In this document: positions 24,216 through 36,256 of the stretch, one piece after another
Layout: the number at the start of each line of letters is the position of its first letter
How positions within the stretch are numbered: the first letter of the stretch is position 1
DNA from: Pseudisothecium myosuroides
Lineage: Eukaryota > Streptophyta > Bryopsida > Hypnales > Lembophyllaceae
DNA: 64,000 bases
Direction: 5' to 3'
NCBI GenBank assembly: GCA_951799445.1
Contig: OX637295.1
Coordinates: 26,784,001 to 26,848,000, forward strand
Translations under genes and position numbers: made by a program
Notes under the pieces: generated by a model
Database searches by the model: none
The model's input: only the letters and a program-made list of their open reading frames with translations
What the model was told of the DNA's origin: nothing

Positions 24216-27200
24216 TTAAAATTTACTGGCAAAAATTGGTCCACACCTCAAGGAAAGGAAAGTTGATCATGAGGAAGGTCAGAAAGTTTAACATAGAAAT
24301 GTACGCATTTACCATCCACTATTAAGATGAAATCCTAGGTGGTGTCCACAAGAAGGATTCAAAGAAATAGAGTGTACGGAGCTATTTTCAATATTAGCTT
24401 GGGCCTGCAGCAAAAAGCAAATGGATGTCGTTGATTAATCTGCCTCTTAATTCTAAGACATGAGGCAACACGTACAATGAGATAGTTTAATAAAAGCAAA
24501 CACTGCTGGAAATCAACCCGGCATAAGTGCTGTGACTAAAGTACACCCAAAGGCTGAATAGTTACGATAAAGAAATCTCACCTTTAAGCCAGGAATGCCT
24601 AAAAGAAGTTTGGCTACTTGGGTTGATCTTAGCGGAGGATGATAACCCTATACTTCAAAAAACACTAGCTCAATCAAATTTCATAAGGGACGACATGGTG
24701 TTGCGCGTAATATAAAACCTAAGGCTCGCATAGCCTGTCAGGACTACATGTCAGAAAGTCCTCATAAAATCAGAGTTCCAATTAGAACTTATTCTATTTC
24801 AGAAGCTGTTTCTATATAATCATCTGATGAGCCAAACCCAGACTTCGCAAATAAGTTAGTCTGCATCTTGATTCATAGGTTGCTTTCATATCTTGAGTCA
24901 TAGATTCATAGGTTGAAATTACTTCTACTATAAGTACAGCACTCGTTTGCAGGTGAGGACTTGAAGCATCAGATACAGTACCTCTCCTGCTGTGACAAAA
25001 GCAGCAGAATTTCTTCCTCCTCGGAGATCCCAAAGAGTGATAAGGCCCCCTTCACTTCCCGCGAGAACAAGCTGCACTCCAAAAACGACAAAAACATTAA
25101 AACAAACTTTTTCAGAGTGATCTGCTTTCGAGAGCATATACCCAAAATTGGCCCATGTCAAGAGTAAACCATATCGTTACAGAAAGTAATCATGTCAAAT
25201 TCACCAGAGTAAACGTCTATTAATTCAGATAAATCTATATTCAGCCTGTAGCCATCAAGACTTGCTACTTCCAACTGTTAGGAAAGTCATCGAGGTATTC
25301 CTGATTAATTTTCCTAAAGTATTAGTTACAAGAGAATCAATGAAAGAGAAGATCCATCACAAGTAAAAATTATTGGCAAAGATCTACACATTATTCTATG
25401 GTGAGGTAGAAGTATTTAGTTACATGTTCGTCTCTTGAGAGCTGAAGAGTATTGAGATCACCTCCACCAGTGGATGCAAGAAGGGACATAGTAGGAAATT
25501 TCCCAATCCTTCTATCCCAAACATGCACTCTGTCATCATTCCCACAAGCAATCATCCTGAAGAACGACAGCATTCAGTGAGATATAGGTTTGAGTCTAGT
25601 ACGACTTCAAGATAAATTCGACAAGGGTTCAGTTGCATTGCCAACGGAAGAAATTTCATGATGTTAACAAAACTAGCAGCTAAATATATTCACAACAATT
25701 TCGAAGTCCATATCTGAGAAACATACCTTGCTTTGTCATTTGCACAATAAGAGAGATCGAAAAGACTAGCAGCATGTCCTCTTTGAGTCTTTGGTGGGAA
25801 TTGCAGGGTCTGAGGATTCAATACAGTTCAAATTATGCGAATAACAAAAACAGGTCAACCATTCAGAGAGAAGGAGTTCGCGAGTAATATAACTCCTTTT
25901 TATTACTTAAGCAAGCATCCCGTTATGTCATGCAACCAGAACTTCATATATGACGCCTTCCATATGCAGGAACCCTCACATGTGAGAGCTTATGAGAGAA
26001 AAATCCTGAACGTCATCCCTGGCAAAGTGCGTGCTAAATTCAATATTGAGTAAATGAAGAACAGGGAAAATATACACTCCACAGCTACAACATGAGAATT
26101 ATATTGTTTCCTTCGCAAAAATACTTCCATCGGCAACGATATGCGAGACTTACTTGCCGTGGAACTTGGGAGAAGCTTGCAATATCATAAAAATAAACTT
26201 TGCTGCTTCCTGAAGCCACACATGCCACCTGGATTCATATTTTATGAAACTCTGAGAAATTTTTCCAAAATCACGACACTCTTGCATGCAGGCTACCTTA
26301 TTGAAATATCACTTTGCATTGCTAGCTGCTGGACATACTGGACATACAAGGATTACAGAAAAAAATCTTGTCTCTGAAGAATTTCGTTAAAATTATTACG
26401 AATATTTACTCGACCCTTGTAATGATATACCTTGACTATAAAGCCTCCTTCAAAAAAGACAGATATTCAAATACCTCTTCTTGATTGGTAGGATTCCATC
26501 ACACAGCCTCGAGCCTGTGTTGCGTATTAAAATGAACAGTGGGTGTCACTCTTTCTGCCTCACAACCTGTGCACTTAAGATTAGCAACTTCGGAGAAAAA
26601 AAATGCCAAGAAAATGCCAAAATATACTTTATACTGTAGATAAGATATAAGGTGAAATTTTGAATATGCCGAACAGACTTCAAGGACAACTACAAAAAAT
26701 ACCTCCAGAAGTGCAGTACAAGTTTTCTAAATCGTGTATGGAAAGGCATCCACTGCTGGTAACAAAAGCTACATATATACCCTGCAGCATAATAACAGAT
26801 GCATTCAAATGCTGACAGACACCAAAGAGCCGTGACGGTGTTAATGTTGCAAATCCAATATGTTTTCACAATATTCATAGAGAATTGTGCGTGCAGCAAA
26901 ACTAATCCTGATACGTTTTACTAACACTACAGAGGGCATCGATGCAGGATCCTGTTGGAAACCAAAAAAATTGTACGAGGAGAGATAAGCTACAAAGATG
27001 CACGATGAAATACCAAATGACAGGAAGAACAAGTCAACATAGATGAATGCAAAAATGTGCATATCTTCCTGAACTGACAAGTCACGCAAAGATGCCCGGG
27101 CTGCTTACTTGGGAATCAAACTCAACGCATGTCACGGTTGGCCTGCCAGTTACAACCATTATCAGGACACTTAGGAGAAGGAGGTAACAAACGCTATTCG

Positions 27201-28387
27201 AAACACTGCAATCAAGATCAAACGATTTCCATTTTGTGGATGACCAGGCAGCTTACTGTCGTCTTCCTCAGAATTTCTACAACATAAGCAAGTAGACAAC
27301 CATTTTGGCGATCATGCACAAGTTGATAATTCAAAGGAGATTGGGTGCACTAAAGGATGTACATCAACTTACATCAAAGTGGAGTGGAGATGATGGGTCA
27401 GATTTGATTGAGGGAAGCTTTCAATCTATAATCACAAAAAAAAAATACGGTTAGTTCGTTGTACATTGCAAAAAACAGAATGCAAATAGAGCACTCCTCC
27501 ACACCTTACAGACTCACCCGACGAGAGCACAATGTTAACCAGGATAACTCATTCTCATCAACCTAGCACAAGTGTCCACAAATCAGTCTGGAGAAATCTA
27601 GTGAACTCAGGAAGCACTAAGGCATGATGCATTCTACTGAAGCCATCACCCTCTTTTCTAAGATACAAATTGTCTCATCCCTATCTACCCAACAAATGCA
27701 CCTGCCTCATCATACGACAGCAGCAGGTCATTCAGGAGGGAATGTTTGTAAGCAGCTGATAATTTCCCATCCAATTGATAAGCACCTGCCTGCCATTTTC
27801 GCCCGCAAACATTCCCAAGAATCTTAGCAACCAGATCAGACGTCGTCACAATTTGCAAAACATACATTCAACAACGTTCTCAGACTGCTCAACATAGCCA
27901 AGCTCCGGAGCATACCCACAAACACTAGTAAACTACATGTAGTCAATTCTTGGGAACAGTTGTTCTCGTAGAGGTCCTTCCGCTAATTGATCGAGAGAAA
28001 CAAAACTTCGAGCTACGGGTCTGACATTCAAGTTGCGAAGTCCACTACCCCCAACGATAATTAACGAACTTCGCAAGGATCTACAATTGCTTAGCAAAGA
28101 CAGCCAAAGAGCACGAGATCGTGGAGAACTAAGTTTCTGATACGAATCGTTACCTCGAGGGTAATCTTTCCTTGACGGATGGAAATGAAGGACCAATCCC
28201 ACGGATCACAAACTTATCCATGCTTAGAATGCTCCACTCCGCCTCTACATTACCACCCACAAGAATAAACCCAAATCAATAGTCATCCACTGTCATCATA
28301 CGAGCATGAGGTATGCCAAACCGGAAGAAAAAAAACAGTTCAAACTCAAGCAAGCTGCGTTTACCTTGCAAAAGATCCTCCAAGCAT
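24216..28387 (-). CDS. WD40-repeat protein gene, multi-exon, with one in-frame TGA
   Basis: Exons found by reading splice sites, 5' to 3': 28,365-28,387 (ATG, MLGGSFA); 27,109-27,142 (PTVTCVEFDSQ); a tentative exon ending near 26,900; 26,475-26,566; 26,154-26,228 (VACVASGSSKVYFYDIASFS); 25,727-25,809; 25,424-25,556 (DDRVHVWDRRIGKFP); 24,982-25,071 (GSEGGLITLWDLRGGR); 24,582-24,647; 24,313-24,404 (SSVHSISLNPSCGHHLGFHL); 24,216-24,246 (stop TAA). From 26,475 down every junction is GT-AG and phase-compatible. VHVWDRR and ITLWDLRGG are the closing strands of beta-propeller blades, so the product should be a scaffold of protein complexes. Exon 26,475-26,566 carries TGA at 26,501-26,499, in RLEAV-stop-WNPTNQEE, where CGA (Arg) would restore the blade. 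So it is a recent pseudogene, a nonsense allele or a read error. The exact WD40 family is not identified. Confidence 0.7.
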
Positions 28388-28901
28388 TGAGTGCCGCAGG
28401 CGTTCTGTACTGTGCTGTGAGATGGGATTAATACTCCATCTGGTCAACACGCCAGTAGTGTTGCTGTAGCTCAATCTCCCGCGAAATACAAATCGGAACC
28501 CCCGAAAGCTAAGACGGATTACTCCCAAATTGGAAGAAAAAAAAGAGCGAGCCCTAATTTAAGCTTAAACACGGAGCTCCTTCTCGACATTCCCGTGTTG
28601 CACTCCTCCCTGCAATTGAAGCTGCAGTTGCGAAAACGCTATTGAAGGATCTCGCACGCATCCAATCCGGAGTAATTTGTCGTTGAAGGATATACGAAGG
28701 CTTCATCAGTTGACCTCCGTCAATGAGAGGAACGCCAGATCTTTCGTGAATTGGATTCATATGCAAGTGCAGTACATGGCGGGAATTGAAGCACTGTGGA
28801 TGAAAGTGGATGAAGTACGACCGATTGAATGTTGATGGACAGGCGTTGAGGATGCAGGGAACACAAGTATGGCATTTTTTTGGGCTTTGTGCTCAATACA
28901 T
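28388..28901. other. Probable leader and promoter region of the WD40 gene
   Basis: On the minus strand this precedes the ATG at 28,387. A short upstream ORF (ATG GAG TAT TAA) precedes the start codon. Composition is mixed. No unambiguous TATA box. Confidence 0.3.
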
Positions 28902-29945
28902 TACTGTAGAACCTCTCTTAGTGCATAGTGCCGGAACTAAGTTATGCACTAAGAGAAGTTTATGCATTTGGAGAGGTTACATTTGTTTAAGTCTGTTAGA
29001 AAATTATATTTTTTTGTGAGTTGGAGCAATATTGTAGGACAACTCAGTTGAAATTGGATCCACCTACGAGAAAGATTGACAACAAAAATAACAAGGAGCA
29101 CATGAAGAAATTAACTGCCCATCCAGGCAAGCAAGGTGGAGATGAAGACACCTGGGATGAGAAGGTACTAGAGAATACTACAGTAGCTCTATAATACTGT
29201 AGGCATGGGACTAGGTCAAAGTCAGCTCCCTAAACTTAACCCCTAAAGTCCCATTAGCCCTACGACGGCCAAAATGCAAGTTTGGGTAGGCTCGCACAGT
29301 TTCAATATTCATCATAATTTTCTAAAACTTCTTGTAAAGCTAGGAAAACACATAAGCTTCTTGGGGATATAATTTTTATTTCAATGAGTGCTTGGAAGTA
29401 AAAGTTATTGCACAAAAAGCCAAATATGGAGGTCGGCGGGCAGCCCAAAAAAAATCACAAAAAGTCAAAATAATTTTTTTTAAATTTTTTTCCTAAAATA
29501 TTATATGTTTGTCTACATGTAAGACTTTGATTCATTCTATTTGGACTAGTGATGAGAAAGCTATGGACAATCTTGTTTTTCCGGCAATCTTGAAAAAAAA
29601 CTTTTTGCCCAACTTTGAATGCTAATATCTTCCAATCTGTACGGTCAAATTTGATGAAATTTTTACCACATGATCTCAGACAAGTGAAGTATAAGATCCT
29701 ATGGTTAAATTCTTAAAAAAATGTTTTTTTTGCTTTTATGGATGAATGCAGCAGAAATGGCAGTTTTGAGTGTTTTTTGACAAAAAAAATGACCTTGGGA
29801 CTTTAGGGGTTAAGGCTTAGATTTATTGTACCTTTATGAAAATGTATTTCAAATTAGCCCCCACCCACAAACCTCTCTTATTGCATATTATGCACTAAGA
29901 GAGTATGCATTAAGAGAGTATGCAGTAAGAGAAGTTCTACTATAC
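28902..29945. mobile_element. MITE with CTGTAGAACCTCTCTTA ends, containing a second MITE
   Basis: Left end (TACTGTAGAACCTCTCTTA, ~28,902) and right end (complement of TATAGTAGAACTTCTCTTA, ~29,945) form a ~25-bp imperfect terminal inverted repeat, with TA at both outer edges as expected of Tc1/mariner-type insertions. The ends match the small elements at 5,045-5,231 and 5,500-5,707. The piggyBac-like MITE at 29,236-29,813 sits inside it, so it inserted later. No ORF. Confidence 0.6.
29236..29813. mobile_element. TTAA-flanked MITE, piggyBac-like, second complete copy
   Basis: TTAA at both ends and a perfect 14-bp terminal inverted repeat (CCCCTAAAGTCCCA). 578 bp including TTAA. Same family as 21,544-22,188 by terminus design (CCCCTAAA...), though the interiors differ, so these are probably two subfamilies. 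Non-coding. Confidence 0.75.
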
Positions 29946-30329
29946 CAACCTTTCTAAAGCAAATTCTAACACAAAATAGACAAAATAGTAGAATTAGGTT
30001 GCCTTAACAATTAAGTTGCCTTACCCTGAGAAAGTAACTTTATAAGCCATCAAAGTTAACAAATACTTCTACAAATATTTTTATTTGTAGACATGGAGGT
30101 TAATGAGTCCCAATTACAACAATACCTAATTCAAAAGTAGTTCATTCTTATACAATAACACAAAATAATTATATAGTGTCAAATGTCAAGAAATTAATAT
30201 GGAACAATCTAATTTTACTATTTTCTATAAGTTAACCTTTGAAGGATAATGAAGACCAAAAGTGTCCAATGGATGACTTCAATGTTCATTGTAGATTGAA
30301 AACAAAGAAGGCAGCCTATTGGTTTGATA
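29946..30329. other. AT-rich intergenic DNA left of the large CACTA element
   Basis: No coding signal. ATA at 30,327-30,329 is the left copy of the candidate target duplication of the 17.75-kb element. Confidence 0.5.
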
Positions 30330-30364
30330 CACTACAAGAGGATTTTTGTCCTAATTGACTAAAA

Positions 30365-30440
30365 ATTGACAAAATTTTGTCAACTGTGCCGTCAATTAGG
30401 ACACCTTGATTTGGACACTTAGTTGACAAAATTTTGTCAA
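30365..30440. promoter_or_regulatory. Subterminal palindromes of the large CACTA element
   Basis: Two exact copies of the 18-bp palindrome TTGACAAAATTTTGTCAA, 58 bp apart, followed by further TTGTCAA half-sites to about 30,475. In CACTA elements such subterminal repeats are bound by the element's TNPA-like protein; that role is inferred here. Confidence 0.6.
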
Positions 30441-31119
30441 TTGTCAATGTCCTTTGACAAAGTTCTGTCAATTTTCAATGTCATTTCTGACCAAAAAAAA
30501 CCCTGTCAACTTTTGATCTGGACACCTTCTGCGTGCAGAAGGGCTGCACTGTTGGTAATGGTACCTGTGCAAAGTGCATAAAGAAAGTGCATAAAGAAAG
30601 CATAAACCAGCACATGCAACAAGATTCTTATGAAACGAGTATAGGTTATATAATTCTTTCACGCCTACATCACCCGCCACATTGTCCAGATTGCAAGAAG
30701 TGCCTTTCTTGAACAAAAAACTCTTGTCTACAAGAAGCAACCATTCACCAGCCCGAGATAGACTAATCTCTCTTGTAGTTGCCAGTTAAGCAGACTAGTA
30801 TAGAGTATGCTATTCACTACGTAGATTACAAATGCATCTATGTATCCATGTGGAGAAAGCAAGGAGATCCTATTGAAGTCCTAAACCTACCACTGTGCTT
30901 AGAGAAAGAGGGTAGAATCATCCTGTATGTTTTCTTCATGATCCACTAGTAGTCACAGAACCTGAATAGAACAGAGGTTATTGCTCTAGTCGATGTTATT
31001 GTTCTGAATTTCTTCTCTTTCTTCTTCAATGTAAACTTCTAGAATTCCTTGCTCTTTGCATACGCAGGTAGTAATAATCCGCATGACTTGCAAGTTAAGT
31101 GAAAATTGACCACACGTAC

Positions 31120-31786
31120 TCAAAACTCCACCGAAAAGCAAGCATCGCACTCTACAGCTTCAATCTCAGTATTTACCTGCATGAGCACCAACATTTACCA
31201 ACATAGAGTCAAAATAATTGCATATTCATCAAATGTTCGGATACAATGAAATTGTTGCATCACTTCACAGTTTGTCACAGAATGATTAAAAACATCACTT
31301 GAAAATGAGCTAATGAAAAGCCTCAGCACTTAGGAACTAAAACCACGGTTGAGAAAACCTACAATAATTTTCCAGATACATTTTCATAGCGCCAAATTAA
31401 AATTGGAAGGAAGAACAAAACTGAAGGAAGGATAAATCTGTACGCAAATCAAAACTTTACAAGTAGTATGACAGTAGCTTACAACAGTAGCTTGAGGAAT
31501 TCTTTGGAGACAAAGAATGACCTCTTTGATAGACCCTAGAGTACCTTCAGTCTCAATCAGCAATCTTGTCAGTCCATATCTGCCCATTATAACACACCAA
31601 ATCAAAAATCATTGACAGAAATCAAGTCTAAACATGATCAAAATAAACAGACGATTTGAAATTCTAACAAAATGAAATGAAATACTTCATGTTCATATTC
31701 TCCCGTTGGAGAAGAGCCTATAGCCATAAAGAAGAGATAACAACGAAAATAGACCTACCCCACAGCACTTTTTTGGGCACAAGCTG
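31120..31786 (-). CDS. Three exons of an unrecognised protein C terminus, inside the CACTA element
   Basis: Exons 31,759-31,786 (ACAQKSAVG), 31,483-31,579 (YGLTRLLIETEGTLGSIKEV, then ILCLQRIPQATV) and 31,120-31,176 (VNTEIEAVECDACFSVEF, then TGA) have canonical GT-AG borders and consistent phase. No stop interrupts them, unlike the HIRA and protease fragments nearby. The middle exon looks amphipathic-helical. I do not recognise the protein; given its location it is probably another captured gene fragment, but a resident gene cannot be excluded. Confidence 0.4.
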
Positions 31787-32349
31787 CTGTTTAGATGGAG
31801 TGGAAAAAAGTCATGCTTCACTGTGGACTTGCCACAGTCTTCAGAACTTGCCGACAAGGAGCAGCAGTACATAAGATACTTGGGAACGTAATAATGTCAT
31901 CCCTTCTTTGTCACTTGCTCATTATCAAACTAGAACCTATCCAATCATGTATGTTAATAAGCAATAACATAAGACAAGAATAAAAGACATTACTACTAAT
32001 CTATATTGGTTAGACAGAAAATTGAAGGATGTAAATATCAAAACTATGGTCCATTGTGGGCGCTAGATTACCCACCCTTGGTAATAGAGCGAATACCGGC
32101 CAGGTTCTATGCCTTTATTCACTTTTTTAATATATGGGGGTGTTGTGAGCGCAGTCCACTGTGCTTTCCAAGCAATGGATCTTTTTTGCTAACGTTTCCT
32201 AAGGGTTGTGGATGGCAGCGAATAATTAGTAATGCATGTAGTAACTCACAAGTTAACTGCGATGTTCAGAGTGATGGTGAAATCTTGACTCCCTAACTAT
32301 CTATCCTATGTCGAGGGTAGATTGGGTAGTTGGCATCATTTCTAACGTC

Positions 32350-33720
32350 CCTAACTACGTAAAAAAAAAGGGGAACCCCTATGTTCCTTCCATGAACCCT
32401 TAAGACTATCTTGAGTTTCTAAAACTCCACCTAGAAGTTCTACTTTTAAAAGTTACCCCTAAAGTTCCAACTTCTTAAGGTAACTCTAGATTTTACTTTT
32501 TCAGCTGGGTTCTAGGTATTAACTCCCGACTTCTATTCTAGGTTTTGACTTTTGACTCTAGGTTTTTACTTCTAAATCAACTTCAACTCCTAACTTCCAA
32601 GTTTTAACCTTCTAGGGTAATTCTAAGTTTCACTTTTAATTCTATGTTCTTATTTCTAAACTACTCTAAGATTTACCCTCTAAAGTTAACTCTAACTTTT
32701 CACTTTTTACTGTAGATTTTTACTCCTAATTTAACTCTAGGTTTTTGACTTTTAACTCTAAATTTTTACTTCTAAAATTAATTCCCAATCTTAACCTCCA
32801 GGTTTAACCTCGGGGGGGTCACTTAGAGTGTCTATTAGAAAACACGTGCAAACAAAACTTTGGACCCCCTATATTATATCCTAAAATTTAAATAAAATAG
32901 AATAAAAAAAATATGACTAGATTTTCCTACTTCAAAAGTTTATGTTTTGAATTATTGATATTTTTATTTGTTAATGATAATTAGTTACAAATTTTTGAAG
33001 TAATTAGATACACTGTACAACTGAAAAATAACTTTCACACCCCTATATTATATCCTAAAAAATTGTCTAAAAAATGAACAAAAAATTCCTAAAAATAGCT
33101 CTCTATAGAAAGTTCATTTTGAGTTGAGTATTGATGCAATGGTCATCTAAATGTGATCTCTATAAATATTTGAGTTGAAAAACATGCCGTTTTAGGTCAT
33201 TTTCAACCTCTTGTACAAATCATTTCAACTATTATTTTAGTTTGAAATTTTGGCAATAGAAACCTATAGTCATTATTAAGCAACCCTCAAAATTTTAAGT
33301 TGAAATTATAGTTCATTAGAAACCACTTGTTCGCACGTGGTTTGTAGTAAAATACTAGGTGCCCCCCCCGAGGGTTTAACTCTACGTTTTCACTTTGACT
33401 CTAGATTTTTCTACTTCCAACTAACTCTAAAATTTAACTGCTACCTCTAAGTTCTAACTTCTACTTTTAGCTTTTGACTCTAACCTTTTACTCCCCAATT
33501 GACTCTAAAATTTAACCTTTAAATTTAATCTAAACTTTTGACTTTTGACTATTGACTTCTACTTCCAAATTTAATCCTATCGTTTTAATCCTCGATTAAC
33601 TTTAAATGTTACCCTCCTAAATTTAATTCCAACTTTTAACTCTAGGGTTTTGACTTCTATTTCCTACTCTACTTTTTACTTCCCAAAGTTAACTCCAAAT
33701 TTCGACTTTTGGAGATTAGC
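32350..33720 (+). repeat. Degenerate CT-rich simple-repeat field
   Basis: Dozens of variants of a ~20-bp phrase (AACTCTAGGTTTTGACTTCT) fill 32,350-32,808 and 33,373-33,720. The field is interrupted by a MITE. It has no coding frame and looks like a decayed minisatellite. Confidence 0.75.
32809..33372. mobile_element. 564-bp MITE with 8-bp target duplication GGTTTAAC
   Basis: Begins CTCGGGGGGGTCACTTAG and ends with the complement of CTCGGGGGGGGCACCTAG. The terminal inverted repeat extends imperfectly for ~44 bp (AACACGTGCAAACAA and its near-complement). GGTTTAAC is repeated exactly at 32,801-32,808 and 33,373-33,380. An 8-bp duplication fits hAT or P-type transposases, but a G-run terminus is unusual for either. 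Non-coding and AT-rich inside. Confidence 0.8.
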
Positions 33721-34955
33721 TCCAATTGCCAAACGGATTGCGCCGTTGGATCCAGATTGCCGTGTTTAGTCCTCGATCCCCTTGCCCCCCGTACCGAGGC
33801 CAAAAACCCATCGTAGGCTAATTTAGTTTAAAAACCAAATTGTGGTAAAATCTTAGATCTTGGGGGTCTCCTATTTTGAGAAATGTGAATAGCCTAGGGT
33901 CTCCGGTAGGTGCGAGAGAGTCGGTAAGGACTTTTGGTTGACTTCGTTTCGCCATCGTATGGGCCCGGAATGCCGGTCAACGTGGCGGGGACCCCGCCAC
34001 ATGGTTAATTCCCGAGGAATCTCGCCGGTTCGGGTACTTGCCGCTATCGGAATGTCGCAAAACTTCACGGAGCGCATTATTAACATAAAACAAGCTAGTC
34101 TAATTTTTAGTGAGATTTTATTGTAACCTAGGTAATTTCCATGAAATTCCCGTTGGAGGTTAGGAGGGTTGACCACCCGGAAAAGGTTCTTCTGCAAGTC
34201 GGAAGATGCCGGGATTTTTCAAGTGACCTCTCAGGGAGTCGCATGAAAGACGTGCGGGTGTGTTTCCGTACCTGGCACGATTGGTCAATGAAGATTAAAA
34301 CTGGTCATCTCCTTGAATTAGCGACGGTGCGGGAATCTTCTGCAGGTGGAGGAATCTTGGCGAACCGATTTCGCCGTTGGACTCCTGGCATAGGATTCAC
34401 CCTAGAACACCATCCTTGGGCTGTAGATTCCTCCACGGGCCCGGTCTTGCGTGAGTGGCTCCTGCATGCTAACAATCGGGATTTGGGGAATTCGTCGATC
34501 TAATGGGGAATTCTAAATCTAACTCTAGGACCCGATCTAGTGGCCTCGCTGTGGATCCCTCGAACCGACCTAGCCATGAATCGCCACATTCATGGTGGGA
34601 TTTAGCCCTTTTGGGGCTGTGTGACTCGAATCCTCTAAATCTAACTTTTTTGTTATTTCTATACTATTTTTAGGCAAGGTTTGGGGGATTCTAAGTAAAA
34701 AACACAAATCTAGACCAAATACTATAATGGATATGACACAACCCTATTTCGGTTCTACACTCTTTTTATGAGTTTTTGTATACTTTTATCAACTTAAAAT
34801 TGCAAATTTCCAAAAAAATATTTCTACGAGTCCCAAGTGACAAATTGGGAGCTCACATCCATATATACTTGCAATCGACTATCAATGAACACTCATGATA
34901 CCAAAATATTTGAATTGCACAAGTAAGAGCAGCAAATTGGACACTGAATAGTCAC
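33721..34955. other. GC-richer segment with an unassigned ORF
   Basis: From about 33,730 to 34,560 the DNA is clearly more GC-rich than its surroundings. A 120-codon ORF (34,141-34,503, ATG start, + strand) is open but shows no known motif. It could be part of another nested element. Nothing recognisable lies between 34,560 and 34,955. Confidence 0.35.
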
Positions 34956-35009
34956 CACTGATCAGAGAGCGTGGGCCTGATAAACGCGTAGTAATGACCA
35001 CCATGCACT

Positions 35010-36256
35010 CTGTCACAGCACAGAGTAAGTAAATTCCCTGTTATACTCTCCAAAACCACTCTAAAGCATAACAAAATGACTCTAAAGATCGAACCCATGA
35101 GATTCTGTGAAGTGTCTAGCTCTATTTCCAACCTAAGCTCAGTCAGTACCCAAATTCCACTTTTCCGGTCCTGTAAAACTACCACAACCTAGGATCCTCT
35201 AACTTCCGATCCTGGCATTCCTTTGGACCGATCCGTTCCGCTCACACGTACTCTCACTCCACTCTGGTTTAGTTTTGCCTCTGTTTTACCATCAGAGGGT
35301 TTGCCGCTTGCTTTTGAAAGTGGAAGGCCCGCCACTCCTTCCGTGACTTATAGTGGCTGAAGACCCACTTCTCTATTCTGCTACTTCCTACACTAGCTCG
35401 GATCCGGTTTGATCTCTCACAGCCACCCGCATAGCGATCCGGTTTGCAGGTCACACAAAGAACCTCCGTACGATCCTCTCATACTACAACAACCTTGATG
35501 CCAAGTTCCCTCTGTGGGAAGTTAGGTGGTTACAAGTGAACCCGTCCGTTCCAACATCAACTAAAGTTCTTCCGTTTACCAACTAGGGTAGCGAGACCTC
35601 ACAGGAGATCGGACACTCAACCGGATTTCCTATCCAAGAGTTCTAGCGCGACTAAGGACTCCTTCCCTATCCGCCTAGCCTAACAATGGCTTTCTCGCCC
35701 GAAATCGTGAACTGTAGAGGTGCTGAGGAACTGAAATCCACTCCCAACACTAAGAATACCTACTCACATGCACATAAAAGCAAAACAACAACACCAACGG
35801 GAGAAATCTCTCTAGAATCTGCATGCATCTTCCTAACTCCTCACCAAACAGCCCTGCCACGCGCGGGAGAGACGTACAACAAGAAACTAATAGAAAATGC
35901 AAGAAAACTCAGAAGAAAAGACTCCCAGTCTCCTTCGCAGAGACTGACTTATATACATTTTAAAATTCAAAGTCAACAAAAAGGGGACCTAGAAAGTCCG
36001 CGCGGAACTTTCGGTCCCTGCCGAGCCGGTCAAACCGGAGAACATCCGATCCTAACCAAACAGACCGGATCAAATCCGGTCCGGTCCATCCTAACAAATA
36101 TTTACAAAACTAAAATCCTAACTATCCTATCACAACCGGATCTACTCCTTGATCCGTTCCTTTGTCCATAACTTGGTCCACACCTTGGTCCACGCTCTGA
36201 TCTAGACCTTGATCCACACCCTGATCCGAGGTCAGATTCATACTTTGATCCTGTCC
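35010..36256. other. GATCCGG-rich non-coding segment, 3' side of the gag-like unit
   Basis: Rich in CCGGATC/GATCCGT phrases, like the 40.2-40.6 kb segment on the other side of the gag-like ORF. On the minus strand a TATATAAG box lies near 35,950. It might be a retroelement 3' end, but I could not align it with 40.2-40.8 kb as a long terminal repeat. The + strand 161-codon frame at 35,686 is judged incidental. Confidence 0.35.

Noticed and set aside
35686..36171. 161-codon + strand frame
   Set aside because: Lies in GATCCGG-rich non-coding DNA antisense to the gag-like unit; no motif or promoter context.
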